Below, piece by piece: positions 1 through 5,684 of a stretch of 7,175 bases of DNA. The position numbers and the translations under genes were made by a program. The notes under the pieces are model-generated. The model made no database searches. It saw only the letters and a list, made by a program, of their open reading frames with translations, and was not told the DNA's origin. Position 1 is the first letter of the stretch, and each line of letters begins with the position of its first letter. The stretch comes from JBIOHJ01 sp044448905 (GTDB lineage: Bacteria > Bacteroidota > Bacteroidia > AKYH767-A > OLB10): assembly GCA_044448905.1 (NCBI GenBank), contig JBIOHJ010000149.1, positions 1-7,175 on the forward strand, given 5' to 3'.

Positions 1-813
1 CGCTGGCTTTTTGGTGATGAAATTTATTCGAAAGGAATTCTGAGAGGCGACTTTGGAATTTCATATGTAACGAAACAACCGGTATCGCAGGTCATCGGTG
101 AAAAAATTTTCTGGTCGTTGTTTTTAACGCTTATTTCAGTAATTATTGCTTATTGTGTAAGCATTCCGGTTGGAATAAAATCCGCAGCAAAAAAAGATTC
201 GGCATTCGACAGAATTTCATCAATCATTTTATTTGCACTTTATTCTTTACCCGTATTTTGGGTGGCTACTTTACTACTGATGACATTTGCAAATACTGAT
301 GTGCTGAATATTTTTCCCGCATCAGGAGTGAAACCAACAGGCGGTTATCCGGATAGTGCCTCATGGTTAGAAAAAATAAAACTCACCCTCCCCTATCTCG
401 TCCTCCCCACAATTTGCTATACATACAGTTCATTCGCTTTCCTATCAAGAACAATGCGTGTTACAATGCTCGAAGAAATAAACCGTGATTACATTCGCAC
501 TGCAAGAGCAAAAGGACTATCAGAATCAAAAGTCATTTACAAACATGCGCTTCGAAACGCATTGTTTCCTCTAATTACTGTTTTTGCAAATGTATTTCCT
601 GCCATGATTGGCGGCTCCATAATTATTGAAACTATTTTTACCATTCCCGGAATGGGTTTCGAAACAGTATCTGCAATTCATAACCAGAATTATCCGATGA
701 TTATTGCCATTTTCACCATCACCGGAATTTTAACATTGATTGGTTATTTCATCTCCGATATTTTATATGCTGTTGCTGACCCGCGAATTTCATTTTCAAC
801 TTCAAAAAAATAA
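1..813 (+). CDS. DppB/OppB-type ABC transporter permease, 5'-truncated by the window edge
   Basis: This is an inner-membrane permease subunit of a peptide/nickel-class (DppB/OppB) ABC importer, which forms the transmembrane channel together with the next gene's product. The frame is open from base 1, so the real start lies to the left; about 270 residues are visible. Family signatures in fragment numbering are: RGDFGISY near residues 15-22, the conserved segment before the second membrane span; hydrophobic spans near 40-60, 75-95 and 130-150; the EAA loop YIRTARAKG near 164-172, which contacts the ATPase; then ETIFTIPGMG near 210-219 and a last span. The C-terminal DPRISF is typical. Roughly the first 60 or more residues (cytoplasmic start and first span) are missing. 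The stop abuts the next ATG, so the two genes are co-transcribed. Substrate cannot be told: dipeptide, oligopeptide or another small ligand is possible. No solute-binding or ATPase gene is visible. Confidence 0.93.
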   Translation, partial: RWLFGDEIYSKGILRGDFGISYVTKQPVSQVIGEKIFWSLFLTLISVIIAYCVSIPVGIKSAAKKDSAFDRISSIILFALYSLPVFWVATLLLMTFANTDVLNIFPASGVKPTGGYPDSASWLEKIKLTLPYLVLPTICYTYSSFAFLSRTMRVTMLEEINRDYIRTARAKGLSESKVIYKHALRNALFPLITVFANVFPAMIGGSIIIETIFTIPGMGFETVSAIHNQNYPMIIAIFTITGILTLIGYFISDILYAVADPRISFSTSKK

Positions 814-2097
814 ATGATGGTTGAAAATAAATTTACTTTTAAATCACATGCATGGAAAACCATCCGGGAAAACAAACCGGTGCTTGTCAGCTTTTATGTT
901 TTGATTTTTCTCGTTGTAATTGCATTGCTTGCACCATTGATTGCAAATGAAAAGCCGTTGTATGTTTCATATATTGGGAATGGTCTGTTTCCCGCTTTCA
1001 GTTTTAAAAAACAAATTGTTATTAATAATGGTAGTGAAATTATAAGTTACGAAACCACTGATTGGAAAAAATTAAAATGCGATAAAATAATTTTTGCCCC
1101 CATTCCCTGGTCACCTTTAACAACTGATTATGCAAATGCAGATTATGTTGCTCCGGGTCATGAACAAGGAAGCAAGCCAGTGAAATTCAGACATGTTTTA
1201 GGGACAGACAAATTGGGTAGGGATGTTTTAACGGGATTAATTCATGGAACGAGAATTTCACTCACTATTGGAATTCTCAGCATGGCAATTGCTTCATTGA
1301 TAGGAATTTTTCTTGGAGCAATGGCAGGTTATTTTGGTGATGAAGGAATAAAAACTACAAGAGGAATTTTCTGGATGATTGTTATTGGAATAGCTGCCGG
1401 ATACTTTTATGCGTTTCAAACACGAAGTTTTGTTTTGAAAGATGCGCTTCAGGAATCCACGCTGATGTTTTTATTTCAATTCATAATCAGCATTGTAATT
1501 TTTGCTTTTGTCCTTATGTTATTTTACTTATTGGGGAAATTGCTCAGTTCAGTTTCTTTTTTCAGCAAAAAAGTTTTTATCAAAGTTGACTCTATCGTAT
1601 CGCGCACAATTGAAATTCTAATTTCACTCCCCATATTAATCTTGATTATTTCCATTGCCGCTATTGCGCGACCTTCACTCATCAATCTGATGATAATAAT
1701 CGGCCTTACATTCTGGACAGATATTGCCCGCCTGACACGTGCTGAATTTTTGAAGCTGCGCAATATTGAATTCATTGAGGCTGCGCGTTCACTTGGATAC
1801 AGTAAGCGAAGAATTATTTTCCGACATGCCTTGCCTAACGGCATTGCTCCTGCTCTTGTGGCTATTTCTTTCGGAATTGCTTCAGCAATACTTGCCGAAT
1901 CGGCATTATCGTTTCTTGGAATTGGTGTTCCGCAGGATATGGTAACATGGGGCTCGCTGCTAGCCCAAGGAAGAGAAAATTTCAACGCATGGTGGTTGGT
2001 GATATTTCCGGGTTTTGCAATTTTTATTACCGTTACTGTTTATAACCTGATTGGTGATGGATTGCGGGATGCGCTGGATGTGAAATTGAAAAGTTAA
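814..2097 (+). CDS. DppC/OppC-type ABC transporter permease with extra membrane segments
   Basis: This is the second permease of the peptide/nickel-class ABC importer. Its 427 residues exceed the roughly 300 usual for DppC. Order: cytoplasmic N-terminus; span 1 near 23-43; a long extracytoplasmic loop 45-125; the family signature GTDKLGRDVLTGLIHGTR at 130-147; span 2 near 149-172 ending GAMAGYFGD. An insertion of about 80 residues (177-256) follows, with two additional hydrophobic segments (184-200 and 216-243). The core then resumes with RTIEILISLPILIL, the EAA loop IEAARSLGYSKRRIIFRHALP (321-341), AESALSFLGIG (361-371), WGSLL, and a last span near 393-415. The start ATG directly follows the dppB-like stop. 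A second ATG follows at 817; either could be used, as no Shine-Dalgarno is visible. The gene ends 10 bp from the convergent dnaX stop. The permease assignment is secure; the role of the insertion is unknown. Confidence 0.93.
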   Translation: MMVENKFTFKSHAWKTIRENKPVLVSFYVLIFLVVIALLAPLIANEKPLYVSYIGNGLFPAFSFKKQIVINNGSEIISYETTDWKKLKCDKIIFAPIPWSPLTTDYANADYVAPGHEQGSKPVKFRHVLGTDKLGRDVLTGLIHGTRISLTIGILSMAIASLIGIFLGAMAGYFGDEGIKTTRGIFWMIVIGIAAGYFYAFQTRSFVLKDALQESTLMFLFQFIISIVIFAFVLMLFYLLGKLLSSVSFFSKKVFIKVDSIVSRTIEILISLPILILIISIAAIARPSLINLMIIIGLTFWTDIARLTRAEFLKLRNIEFIEAARSLGYSKRRIIFRHALPNGIAPALVAISFGIASAILAESALSFLGIGVPQDMVTWGSLLAQGRENFNAWWLVIFPGFAIFITVTVYNLIGDGLRDALDVKLKS

Positions 2098-2107
2098 AAA
2101 AGTAAAC

Positions 2108-3826
2108 TCAAAACTCTAAATCAAATTTCTTTTTCAGAACATTGAGTGCCGGATTTTTCTCAGCCATCTTATTAAATTTTTCCGAAGGAGTGTAGGCTTC
2201 ATCTGTTTTATCTTTGGCTTCAATTATCACAGGCACGAATGTAATTTTCTGGTTACCTAATTTATTTTTCAGAAAAGGGAGAAGCACGTTTCGTTCGGCA
2301 ATCAAATCATCGGCTTGTACTTTATGATCAACGGTAAACTCAATGCTGAAATCATTTTTCAGAACCGGCTTGCGTTTGTTTAATGTACTGTAAAGATGTT
2401 TTCTGCTTGCATCATTAACTTTTGCAGCATATTCATTCCAGGCGGAAAATAATTCATCTTCCGAAAAAATTTTATCCTCAAGAAGCAAATGTGTTTCAGA
2501 TGTTTGGCTAATGTTGCCATTACTTATATCCGGCTTTCTCCCGGATGAAGGTAATTTAATGGAAGGTGTTTTTATAGAAGTTGTTTTCTGCTGGCTTTCA
2601 TATTTTGGTTTTGGCTCTTCGGCTACAGGCATAATAACCGGCTCGGATTTTACCAATGATGGCTCGGGATGTTGTTTAGCAAGAATATCTTTTAAAACAA
2701 TCTGATCAGGAGTTTTTTTTTCAGCCGGATCGTTTGCTTGCAGGCGGCTCATTTTTATCAATGCCAGTTCTATATGCAGGCGCTGGTTTTTAGCCGAACG
2801 GTATTCTACATCACACTTGTTTGCTATATCAAGCAGGTGGAAAAGGATGACAGCAGAAATTTGCTGCGATTGCTTTTCATATTTCTCTTTGATACTCTTA
2901 CTTACTTCGAGCAATTGCAAAGTAGATGCATCCTTGCAAACAAGCAAATCACGGAAATGGCTGCTGAGTCCATGAATAAAATGATGTCCGTCAAAACCTT
3001 CACCTAATAATTCATTAAAAGTTAAAAGCATTGATGAAAGATTATTTGCAAGTATATAGTCCGTTATCCTGAAATAATAATCATAGTCAAGAACGTTTAA
3101 ATTACTGATTACATCTTTGTACGTAACCTTATTTCCTGAAAAGCTGACTATCTGGTCGAATATCGAAAGTGCATCGCGTAAAGCGCCATCGGCTTTTTGA
3201 GCAATGATGTGCAATGCATCGGGCTCAGCAGTTACCTTTTCATTTTCCGAAATCCATTCAAGATATTTCGCAATGTCATCTGTTTTTATCCGGTTAAAAT
3301 CAAAAATCTGGCAGCGCGATAAAATAGTAGGTATGATTTTATATTTCTCAGTAGTTGCTAAAATAAAAATCGCATACGAAGGAGGTTCTTCAAGCGTTTT
3401 CAAAAACGCATTGAACGCGCTTTGCGAAAGCATGTGCACTTCATCAATAATATAAATTTTATACTTGCCCGATTGCGGAGGAAACCGCACCTGGTCAACT
3501 AAGTTTCGTATATCCTCAACCGAATTATTAGAAGCTGCATCTAATTCATAAATGTTGAACGATTGGTTGTTGGCAAATGAAACACACGATTCACATTGAT
3601 TACATGCTTCTGTATTATCGGAAAGATTGGTACAGTTAATTGTTTTTGCAAGAATGCGCGCACATGTTGTTTTGCCTACTCCACGCGGACCACAAAACAA
3701 AAAAGCCTGCGCAAGATGTTTATTACGAATAGCATTTTTTAAAGTGGTTGTAATTGGCAACTGACCAATTACGGTGTCGAAAGTTGCCGGTCGGTATTTT
3801 CGTGCCGAAACGATAAAATCACTCAT
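2108..3826 (-). CDS. dnaX: DNA polymerase III subunit gamma/tau (clamp loader)
   Basis: DnaX is the AAA+ ATPase motor of the replication clamp loader, which loads the DnaN sliding clamp; the full-length tau form also tethers polymerase. The 572-residue protein opens with the family start ARKYRPATFDTVIGQ. Visible motifs are: Walker A GPRGVGKT (46-53); a four-Cys zinc module (C65, C75, C78, C81); ELDAASNNSVEDIR (94-107); Walker B IYIIDEVHML (124-133); sensor 1 LATTEKYKI; the SRC arginine-finger motif (170-172); and sensor 2 GALRDALS (214-221). The clamp-loader core ends around 365. A low-complexity Pro/Lys/Ser linker runs to about 440, and a tau-type C-terminal domain covers about 450-540. Nine A residues encode 369-372 and may cause slippage to a short gamma form (listed separately). 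The start is supported by the conserved N-terminus and an upstream TAnnTTTG element. No recR or YbaB gene is adjacent. Confidence 0.98.
   Translation of the reverse strand: MSDFIVSARKYRPATFDTVIGQLPITTTLKNAIRNKHLAQAFLFCGPRGVGKTTCARILAKTINCTNLSDNTEACNQCESCVSFANNQSFNIYELDAASNNSVEDIRNLVDQVRFPPQSGKYKIYIIDEVHMLSQSAFNAFLKTLEEPPSYAIFILATTEKYKIIPTILSRCQIFDFNRIKTDDIAKYLEWISENEKVTAEPDALHIIAQKADGALRDALSIFDQIVSFSGNKVTYKDVISNLNVLDYDYYFRITDYILANNLSSMLLTFNELLGEGFDGHHFIHGLSSHFRDLLVCKDASTLQLLEVSKSIKEKYEKQSQQISAVILFHLLDIANKCDVEYRSAKNQRLHIELALIKMSRLQANDPAEKKTPDQIVLKDILAKQHPEPSLVKSEPVIMPVAEEPKPKYESQQKTTSIKTPSIKLPSSGRKPDISNGNISQTSETHLLLEDKIFSEDELFSAWNEYAAKVNDASRKHLYSTLNKRKPVLKNDFSIEFTVDHKVQADDLIAERNVLLPFLKNKLGNQKITFVPVIIEAKDKTDEAYTPSEKFNKMAEKNPALNVLKKKFDLEF
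2713..2721 (-). promoter_or_regulatory. A9 slippage / frameshift site in dnaX
   Basis: The coding strand reads GCT GAA AAA AAA ACT CCT GAT, with nine consecutive A residues covering codons 369-372, just past the clamp-loader core. Shifting to the -1 frame (or adding one A by polymerase slippage) gives GAA AAA AAA AAC TCC TGA, so the protein ends after two extra residues at about 373 aa. Losing one A leads to a TAA after roughly seven other codons. The string A AAA AAA is also a canonical -1 ribosomal slippery heptamer in the correct phase. Both known ways of making gamma from dnaX would work here: ribosomal -1 shifting as in E. coli, or transcriptional slippage at A9 as in Thermus thermophilus. 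I found no clear downstream stimulatory hairpin or upstream Shine-Dalgarno-like stimulator. Confidence 0.6.
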
Positions 3827-3870
3827 ACAGGACTTTTGGTTATTCTTTTCTGAACAGCAGGTTTATAGGA

Positions 3871-3878
3871 CAAAAATA
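3871..3878 (-). promoter_or_regulatory. Putative dnaX promoter, -7 element TATTTTTG
   Basis: Read on the minus strand this is TATTTTTG, a full match to the Bacteroidota -7 consensus TAnnTTTG. It lies 44 bp before the dnaX start codon. No convincing TTTG -33 element sits at the usual spacing; the nearest TTTG is about 30 bp upstream. The match is short and the sequence AT-rich, so confidence is moderate. Confidence 0.4.
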
Positions 3879-3971
3879 CGAAAAGAAGATTCCCGCATAC
3901 TTTTCTTGCAAATGAATTTAATTGAACGTTTTTGTATTCGCAAAAAAACGCCTGTTTCTTCACCCTTGTGG

Positions 3972-3990
3972 TTTTGGGGTTTACCCAAAA
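3972..3990. repeat. Inverted repeat between dnaX and the divergent small gene
   Basis: Arms TTTTGGG (3972-3978) and CCCAAAA (3984-3990) form a perfect 7-bp stem with a 5-nt loop, GTTTA. It lies in the 226-bp divergent region, upstream of both predicted promoters. No U-tract follows, so it is not a typical terminator. It could be an operator-like dyad or chance. Confidence 0.4.
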
Positions 3991-4002
3991 TCCTCTGTAA
4001 AC

Positions 4003-4016
4003 GCTGCTTTGGCAGC
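4003..4016. repeat. Short GC-rich hairpin beside a -7 element
   Basis: GCTGC (4003-4007) and GCAGC (4012-4016) pair perfectly around a TTTG loop. The hairpin ends two bases before the predicted -7 element at 4019. It may be an operator-like dyad for the small divergent gene; the stem is short, so chance is possible. Confidence 0.3.
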
Positions 4017-4018
4017 CG

Positions 4019-4026
4019 TATATTTG
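4019..4026 (+). promoter_or_regulatory. Putative promoter -7 element TATATTTG for the small-protein genes
   Basis: TATATTTG matches the Bacteroidota -7 consensus TAnnTTTG exactly and lies 26 bp before the ATG at 4053, leaving a leader of about 20 nt. No good TTTG -33 element is present at the normal distance. It supports transcription of the 31-codon ORF and the following 82-codon gene as one unit. Confidence 0.45.
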
Positions 4027-4052
4027 GATTATACATTTAAAAAATCTTACAA

Positions 4053-4148
4053 ATGGTAATAGCAATTTCGGTAATACTCGCAGCAGGGCTGATCCTGATG
4101 TACCAAGAGAGTAAGCTCAACAAAGAAAATTCAGCTAATAAATCCTGA
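4053..4148 (+). CDS. Small single-span membrane protein, 31 aa
   Basis: A 31-codon ORF runs from ATG to TGA. It begins with a hydrophobic stretch (MVIAISVILAAGLILM, residues 1-16) long enough for one membrane span. A short hydrophilic tail rich in Lys, Asn, Ser and Glu follows (about 17-31). Support comes from the sharp hydrophobic/hydrophilic layout, a TAnnTTTG element 26 bp upstream, and its position 29 bp before another likely gene in the same direction. I do not recognise a family. It may be a small membrane subunit or regulator partnered with the downstream protein, or it may be unexpressed. Its length gives little statistical support. Confidence 0.5.
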   Translation: MVIAISVILAAGLILMYQESKLNKENSANKS

Positions 4149-4177
4149 GCATTCAGGGTTACATACAGCGAAGAAAA

Positions 4178-4426
4178 ATGGTAAGCATTGACAAGTTTAA
4201 TAATCTATCACAGGATGAAAAAGCCTGGCACATTTGGAACGGTGCAACATTTTTACATGTACGTGAAGACAAAAATTTTCGGTTCAACCTTTTTTATATC
4301 GGCAATTATTATGTTGAGCTTGTTTACAATATCAGCGATAATCAGATAGAAAAAATAAATGCTTTTTTTACCACAGCGTTTCTTACACCTTACATCGATT
4401 CGATTGCACTCTCTGATCTTATTTGA
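4178..4426 (+). CDS. Uncharacterised small protein, 82 aa
   Basis: This predicted cytoplasmic protein has no signal peptide and no membrane span. Its sequence is rich in aromatic residues and looks like a compact beta-rich fold: WHIWNGATFLHVRED, then FRFNLFYIGNYYVELVYN, then a helix-like ISDNQIEKINAFF, and a hydrophobic C-terminal segment with LTPYIDSIALSDLI. It resembles the short conserved hypothetical proteins common in Bacteroidota, but I cannot name a family or function. The ATG at 4178 follows the TGA of the 31-codon ORF by 29 bp and is preceded by A-rich sequence, as usual in this phylum. It ends 13 bp from the stop of the convergent exported-protein gene. Confidence 0.75.
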   Translation: MVSIDKFNNLSQDEKAWHIWNGATFLHVREDKNFRFNLFYIGNYYVELVYNISDNQIEKINAFFTTAFLTPYIDSIALSDLI

Positions 4427-4427
4427 A

Positions 4428-4441
4428 AAAAAATATTTTTT
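4428..4441. terminator. A/T palindrome between convergent stops
   Basis: AAAAAATATTTTTT is a perfect 14-bp palindrome lying between the TGA of the plus-strand 82-aa gene and the TAA of the minus-strand exported-protein gene, overlapping the latter. It gives a U-run in both directions but has no GC stem. At best it is a weak bidirectional terminator. Confidence 0.3.
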
Positions 4442-5096
4442 ACCTGGAAATCTGAATTTTACTCATATCCATTTTTTCGAACATCACACCCAGTTTCTTT
4501 AGCATGGCTTCGGTATAGTAAACAATCATAACCTGGTTTTGAAATAGGTTTGATTGTCCTGATTCCACCTCATCATTTAAAACAGAGTTGAAATATGCAG
4601 CAAGCTGTTTTGAATCAGGCTGTGAAGCTGTTATTTCAACTTGAGGAAGATAAACAATCATAACCGGCAGGCCGGAAACCGAAGTTTCAATAAAATTTTC
4701 TACGGGAATACCGGCTGTTACATTGGCTGCAGAAACTATATTGCGCGGTGCCACTATTACCACGTAAGGCAAATTAATTACCGGGATGAACTTCCCGTTA
4801 TATTCTATTGCCCTCACGCAATAGCCTCCATTAGATTTTTGCGCGGTTATAACCACTTCGGGCAATTCAACTACAGGTATTGCGCTTTTGAGGCTTGCGG
4901 TTTGCTTTCCGTAAATGTTAACTACCGGAAGCGTTACCTGCGGAATAATTTTACCGTTATATTTTATCGCATTTGTGCAAACGCTTTTCGAATTGCTGTT
5001 GCTTATGATGGGCTCCTCTAATATGGCGGCTGTTGTTGCAAATGCTGCGAGAACTATTATTGCTGCCAGCAGAGTTGAAGTGATTTTTGTTTTCAT
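4440..5096 (-). CDS. Exported repeat protein with four LPxVxI motifs
   Basis: The 218-residue protein has an N-terminal Sec-type signal peptide (MKTKITSTLLAAIIVLAAFA, cleavage probably near residue 24), so it is periplasmic or outer-surface located. The mature part is built of duplications. Residues 40-65 and 93-118 share a Cys followed by AIxYNGKxIP and LPxVxI. Residues 78-86 and 150-158 share LPxVxITA. The four motif copies are LPVVNIYG (56), LPEVVITA (78), LPYVVIVA (109) and LPQVEITA (150). A partial echo, VMIVY, occurs at 145 and 189. The C-terminal 160-218 is less repetitive and probably helical. The only Cys residues are at 40 and 93, at equivalent repeat positions. I recognise no named family. 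The LPxVxITA strings resemble Ton boxes, but there is no beta-barrel. A promoter match lies 50 bp upstream. Confidence 0.85.
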   Translation of the reverse strand: MKTKITSTLLAAIIVLAAFATTAAILEEPIISNSNSKSVCTNAIKYNGKIIPQVTLPVVNIYGKQTASLKSAIPVVELPEVVITAQKSNGGYCVRAIEYNGKFIPVINLPYVVIVAPRNIVSAANVTAGIPVENFIETSVSGLPVMIVYLPQVEITASQPDSKQLAAYFNSVLNDEVESGQSNLFQNQVMIVYYTEAMLKKLGVMFEKMDMSKIQISR

Positions 5097-5146
5097 GATA
5101 CTTAAATTTTATTGGTGATTGAAAGTTCTTTTTTTAATTAACGGCA

Positions 5147-5178
5147 CAAAGATACGTGCATTGGATTGTATTATGCAA
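5147..5178 (-). promoter_or_regulatory. Bacteroidota-type promoter of the exported repeat protein
   Basis: On the minus strand TATCTTTG (5147-5154) fits the -7 consensus TAnnTTTG. A TTG core (5176-5178) lies 21 bp further upstream as a -33 candidate. The -7 element is 50 bp before the start codon, leaving a leader of roughly 40 nt. This is the best two-part promoter in the window. Confidence 0.55.
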
Positions 5179-5182
5179 TACA
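5167..5182. repeat. Operator-like dyad over the -33 element
   Basis: TGTATT (5167-5172) and AATACA (5177-5182) form a perfect 6-bp inverted repeat around ATGC, overlapping the -33 position of the promoter for the exported repeat protein. A separate 8-bp palindrome, TAGTACTA, follows at 5183-5190. Their position suggests a regulator-binding site; no regulator gene is in the window. Confidence 0.35.
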
Positions 5183-5190
5183 TAGTACTA

Positions 5191-5432
5191 ATATTTTTAT
5201 TAAAGCGTGCTAAAGCATTCATAATGAGCGATAAAAATTTTTAGTGAAGCGGTTGCTTAAAGTGGTTTTATAATGATTTAGATGGATTGAAGCAGGGAAA
5301 AGTTACAGATTAGCGTGAAAAAAAGTGACTCCAGGCTGACCTCCGACTTACTAATAGAGTATGCTGCCTAATCGAAGATTACTATAATTGTTTGATAAAA
5401 TTAGCATCCGGGAAACCTGGCCTTCTTGCATT
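5191..5432. other. Gene-free stretch before the repeat array
   Basis: About 240 bp, part of a gap of more than 300 bp after the exported-protein gene, hold no ORF with coding character, no RNA gene I recognise and no strong terminator. Only at its right end (about 5412-5432) is there a possible heavily decayed unit of the 21-bp array, with roughly half the positions matching. Confidence 0.5.
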
Positions 5433-5684
5433 GAAAAACAATTTTGTTGTATAGGAAAACTCCAAAGAAGTATGGGAAAACGATTTTCCTATGTAGGAAA
5501 ATGACTTTCCGGTGTGAAAAAACAGTTTTCCTGTGTAGGAAAATGACTTTCCGATGTGGGAAAACAATTTTCCGGTATGGGAAAACGACTTTCCGGTGTG
5601 GGAAAACAATTTTCCTGTGTAGGAAAATGACTTTCCGGTATAGGAAAACGATTTTCCTGTATGGAAAAATCACTTAAAATGGCA
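5433..5684. repeat. 21-bp tandem dyad array with 42-bp alternation
   Basis: Units start every 21 bp at 5454, 5475, 5496, 5517, 5538, 5559, 5580, 5601, 5622 and 5643. Decayed units in the same phase flank them at 5433 and 5664. A unit is a 15-bp core, GGAAAAcgaTTTTCC or GGAAAatgacTTTCC, plus a 6-bp linker of pattern KRTRTR such as TGTGTA or GGTGTG. From 5475 to 5663 the cores alternate strictly: T at unit position 10 (6-bp arms) then C (5-bp arms), nine units in a row. The unit at 5517 keeps the pattern except that its leading GG is AA. The 28 bp at 5526-5553 recur identically at 5610-5637. There are no unique spacers, so it is not CRISPR. Because 21 is a multiple of three, several frames on both strands are open by arithmetic. 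The first unit (5454) keeps only its left half. Function is unknown. Confidence 0.9.

Noticed and set aside
1524..1985. 153-aa minus-strand ORF inside the dppC-like gene
   Set aside because: It is antisense to a well-supported permease, is Arg/Ser/Ile-rich and has no recognisable domain: a shadow ORF.
3774..4065. 80-88 aa ORFs on both strands across the dnaX upstream region
   Set aside because: They overlap the dnaX start, the predicted promoters and the inverted repeats. The translations show no domain or hydrophobic pattern of a real protein.
5382..5677. Three overlapping ORFs on both strands (5382-5609 -, 5401-5673 -, 5444-5677 +) encoding heptapeptide repeats such as GKTIFLC/RKMTFRC
   Set aside because: They are a by-product of 21-bp units without stop codons in those frames. 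They have no credible start region, several frames are open equally, and the decayed end units do not preserve a reading frame in any special way.
5433..5684. CRISPR array
   Set aside because: The period is 21 bp with only 6-bp linkers drawn from a narrow pattern. There are no unique spacers and no cas genes.
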